This document shows, in pieces, positions 62,771 through 64,000 of a stretch of 64,000 nucleotides of DNA; the first letter of the stretch is position 1; each line of letters starts with the position of its first letter. Location of the stretch: contig NC_088100.1 of the NCBI RefSeq assembly GCF_036370855.1, positions 37,026,563 through 37,090,562 of the forward strand, written 5' to 3'. The notes under the pieces were generated by a model that saw nothing but the letters and a program-made list of their open reading frames with translations, ran no database searches and was not told the DNA's origin. The stretch is from Dromaius novaehollandiae. Its lineage: Eukaryota; Chordata; Aves; Casuariiformes; Dromaiidae. Position numbers and translations under genes: made by a program.

Positions 62771-64000
62771 TGTCACCTTTTTGTCAACTTGGATTTTATT
62801 AAATTATTGAAGAGAGGTGCTGGGAAAAAACGAGCTGGCAGGTCAGAGTAGGCCTAGATATGGGGAGGTACTTATTCCTGCCTCCTGAGGAGGACAGAAG
62901 TGCTCTGATTTGCTGGATTTATGGTGTCTGAAGGCCTGATCCTATTTGACTGTTGACTGTGCCTTCTTGGCCACTACTCAAAGAGTCTTGCTATGTAGTC
63001 ATCCTCAAAGACCCTCTAACTTTGCAGTTCTACTCTTTTTCCAAGTAGATGATTGATTTTGGTCTTTTCTGGAAAATCAGCCTATCTATTATTTTTCTGG
63101 TGCCAGATATCATGCTTTTCATGGGCATAAGGAAGATGTATATGAAACCAGTGTGATAAGAATTGACTTCTTTGCTAAATATTTGAAAGACACTTCATGT
63201 CTTTTGGTTATGAGTATCATTTAGATCATCCAAATCTAGACTTCCTTGTTGCTTTCACAGGGCAGAAGTCAGAATTATATGTGATATCTTTTTTTGCTCT
63301 CATTGGTAGCAGTAAAGGAGTCATCAAAGGAGTCTTGCAATGGTCTCAACATTTACAGAATCTGTAGACCAGCATGTCTCAACAGAAGCATCATAGGAAA
63401 CTGAATATTTCAGTCATAACAATTAATCTCAATGTTTTATAGATCTCCCAACCTTCTAAAGACCCCAAACAGGATCCACTGCTCCATGTGATTGAGACAA
63501 TGAGGGAAAGAGGCTTAGCTCACATTAGGTATAGAGGTGGCTCTTCATAGGATGTGGGAAAGCTCAAGGGAGCAGTTCAACCACTTTTTAGAATCGTGAG
63601 CTGGAGTTAATAGGAGTCACCTGGATTGGTGAAACAGTAGAAACAAGCCTGTATCTTATTTTCTCTGCAGGGTTCTATAACCTGACAATGAGGGAACAAA
63701 CACAAGTGGTATTGTATTTCTCTTCTATTTTACACATAGAAACAAGAAGTGTCTGATACCATAGCCATACATCATATTACAGCTATAATGGTGATGGATG
63801 TTTAGATGTCTGTTACACCCCTTTTTAAAGGTGTGTGTTAAAAGGACTGATAAACATTATTGCGTTACAGCCACCTACTCTTTGAGATATTCTAATAACA
63901 GTGAACAATCGTAACGTTGTAATAACTTTAGGCCTTGATCTGGCATCATGAAGGAGTGCACTCTTTCACCCATGCACATTCGTAAATTTACTACTATTAG

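Larger units (their letters stand above)
55843..64000. other. Intergenic, nothing recognised as a gene
   Basis: AT-rich sequence with the TGTACT patch (58.9 kb), the A25 run (60.75 kb), one possible CR1/L3 scrap (61.34 kb) and one MIR/L2-like scrap (62.64 kb). Open frames, including 122 codons at 57817-57449 and 117 codons at 58600-58953, show no domain and I do not call them genes. Confidence 0.5.

Overview
This is vertebrate nuclear DNA, most probably from a bird. It carries one multi-exon gene with GT-AG introns. The recognisable transposons are mainly CR1-type LINEs: two substantial copies plus several old CR1/L3-like scraps. Interspersed-repeat density is low and there are no Alu- or L1-like elements. 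I cannot name the species.

The only protein-coding gene I can support is ELOVL4, the very-long-chain fatty-acid elongase, on the minus strand. All six coding exons are visible: 36872-36776, 19697-19510, 15544-15464, 8756-8585, 6382-6255 and 5224-4949. They join in frame to 942 nt, giving a 313-residue protein with every elongase signature (KxxExxDT, HVYHH, NxxxHxxMYxYY, TxxQxxQ) and a C-terminal KAKGE ER-retrieval signal. The first canonical poly(A) hexamer after the stop is at 3097-3092, so the 3' UTR is probably about 1.85 kb. The promoter lies in a CpG island at about 36.55-37.33 kb with a palindromic GTCACGTGAC E-box, an NRF1-like site and many GC boxes. Trinucleotide runs just upstream of the ATG, (CAG)6 and (GCT)5 on the coding strand, are complementary to each other.

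Layout: 1-3.07 kb is 3' flank with no recognised gene. 3.07-36.87 kb is ELOVL4. Its 17-kb intron 1 holds a strand-asymmetric, coding-like segment at about 31.4-33.3 kb (possible decayed pseudogene), a candidate solo LTR at about 34.2-34.9 kb, an ancient CR1 scrap at 26.1-26.3 kb and a perfect 11-bp tandem array at 36475-36547. From 37.35 to 64 kb there is no recognised gene. This upstream intergenic region contains a 2-kb CR1 (plus, 3' end present) at about 44.47-46.46 kb, a CR1 (minus, 3' part missing) at about 54.35-55.84 kb and older CR1/L3 and MIR-like remnants. I found no tRNA, rRNA, CRISPR or operon structure and no convincing second gene. The unusual signals cluster around the ELOVL4 promoter.
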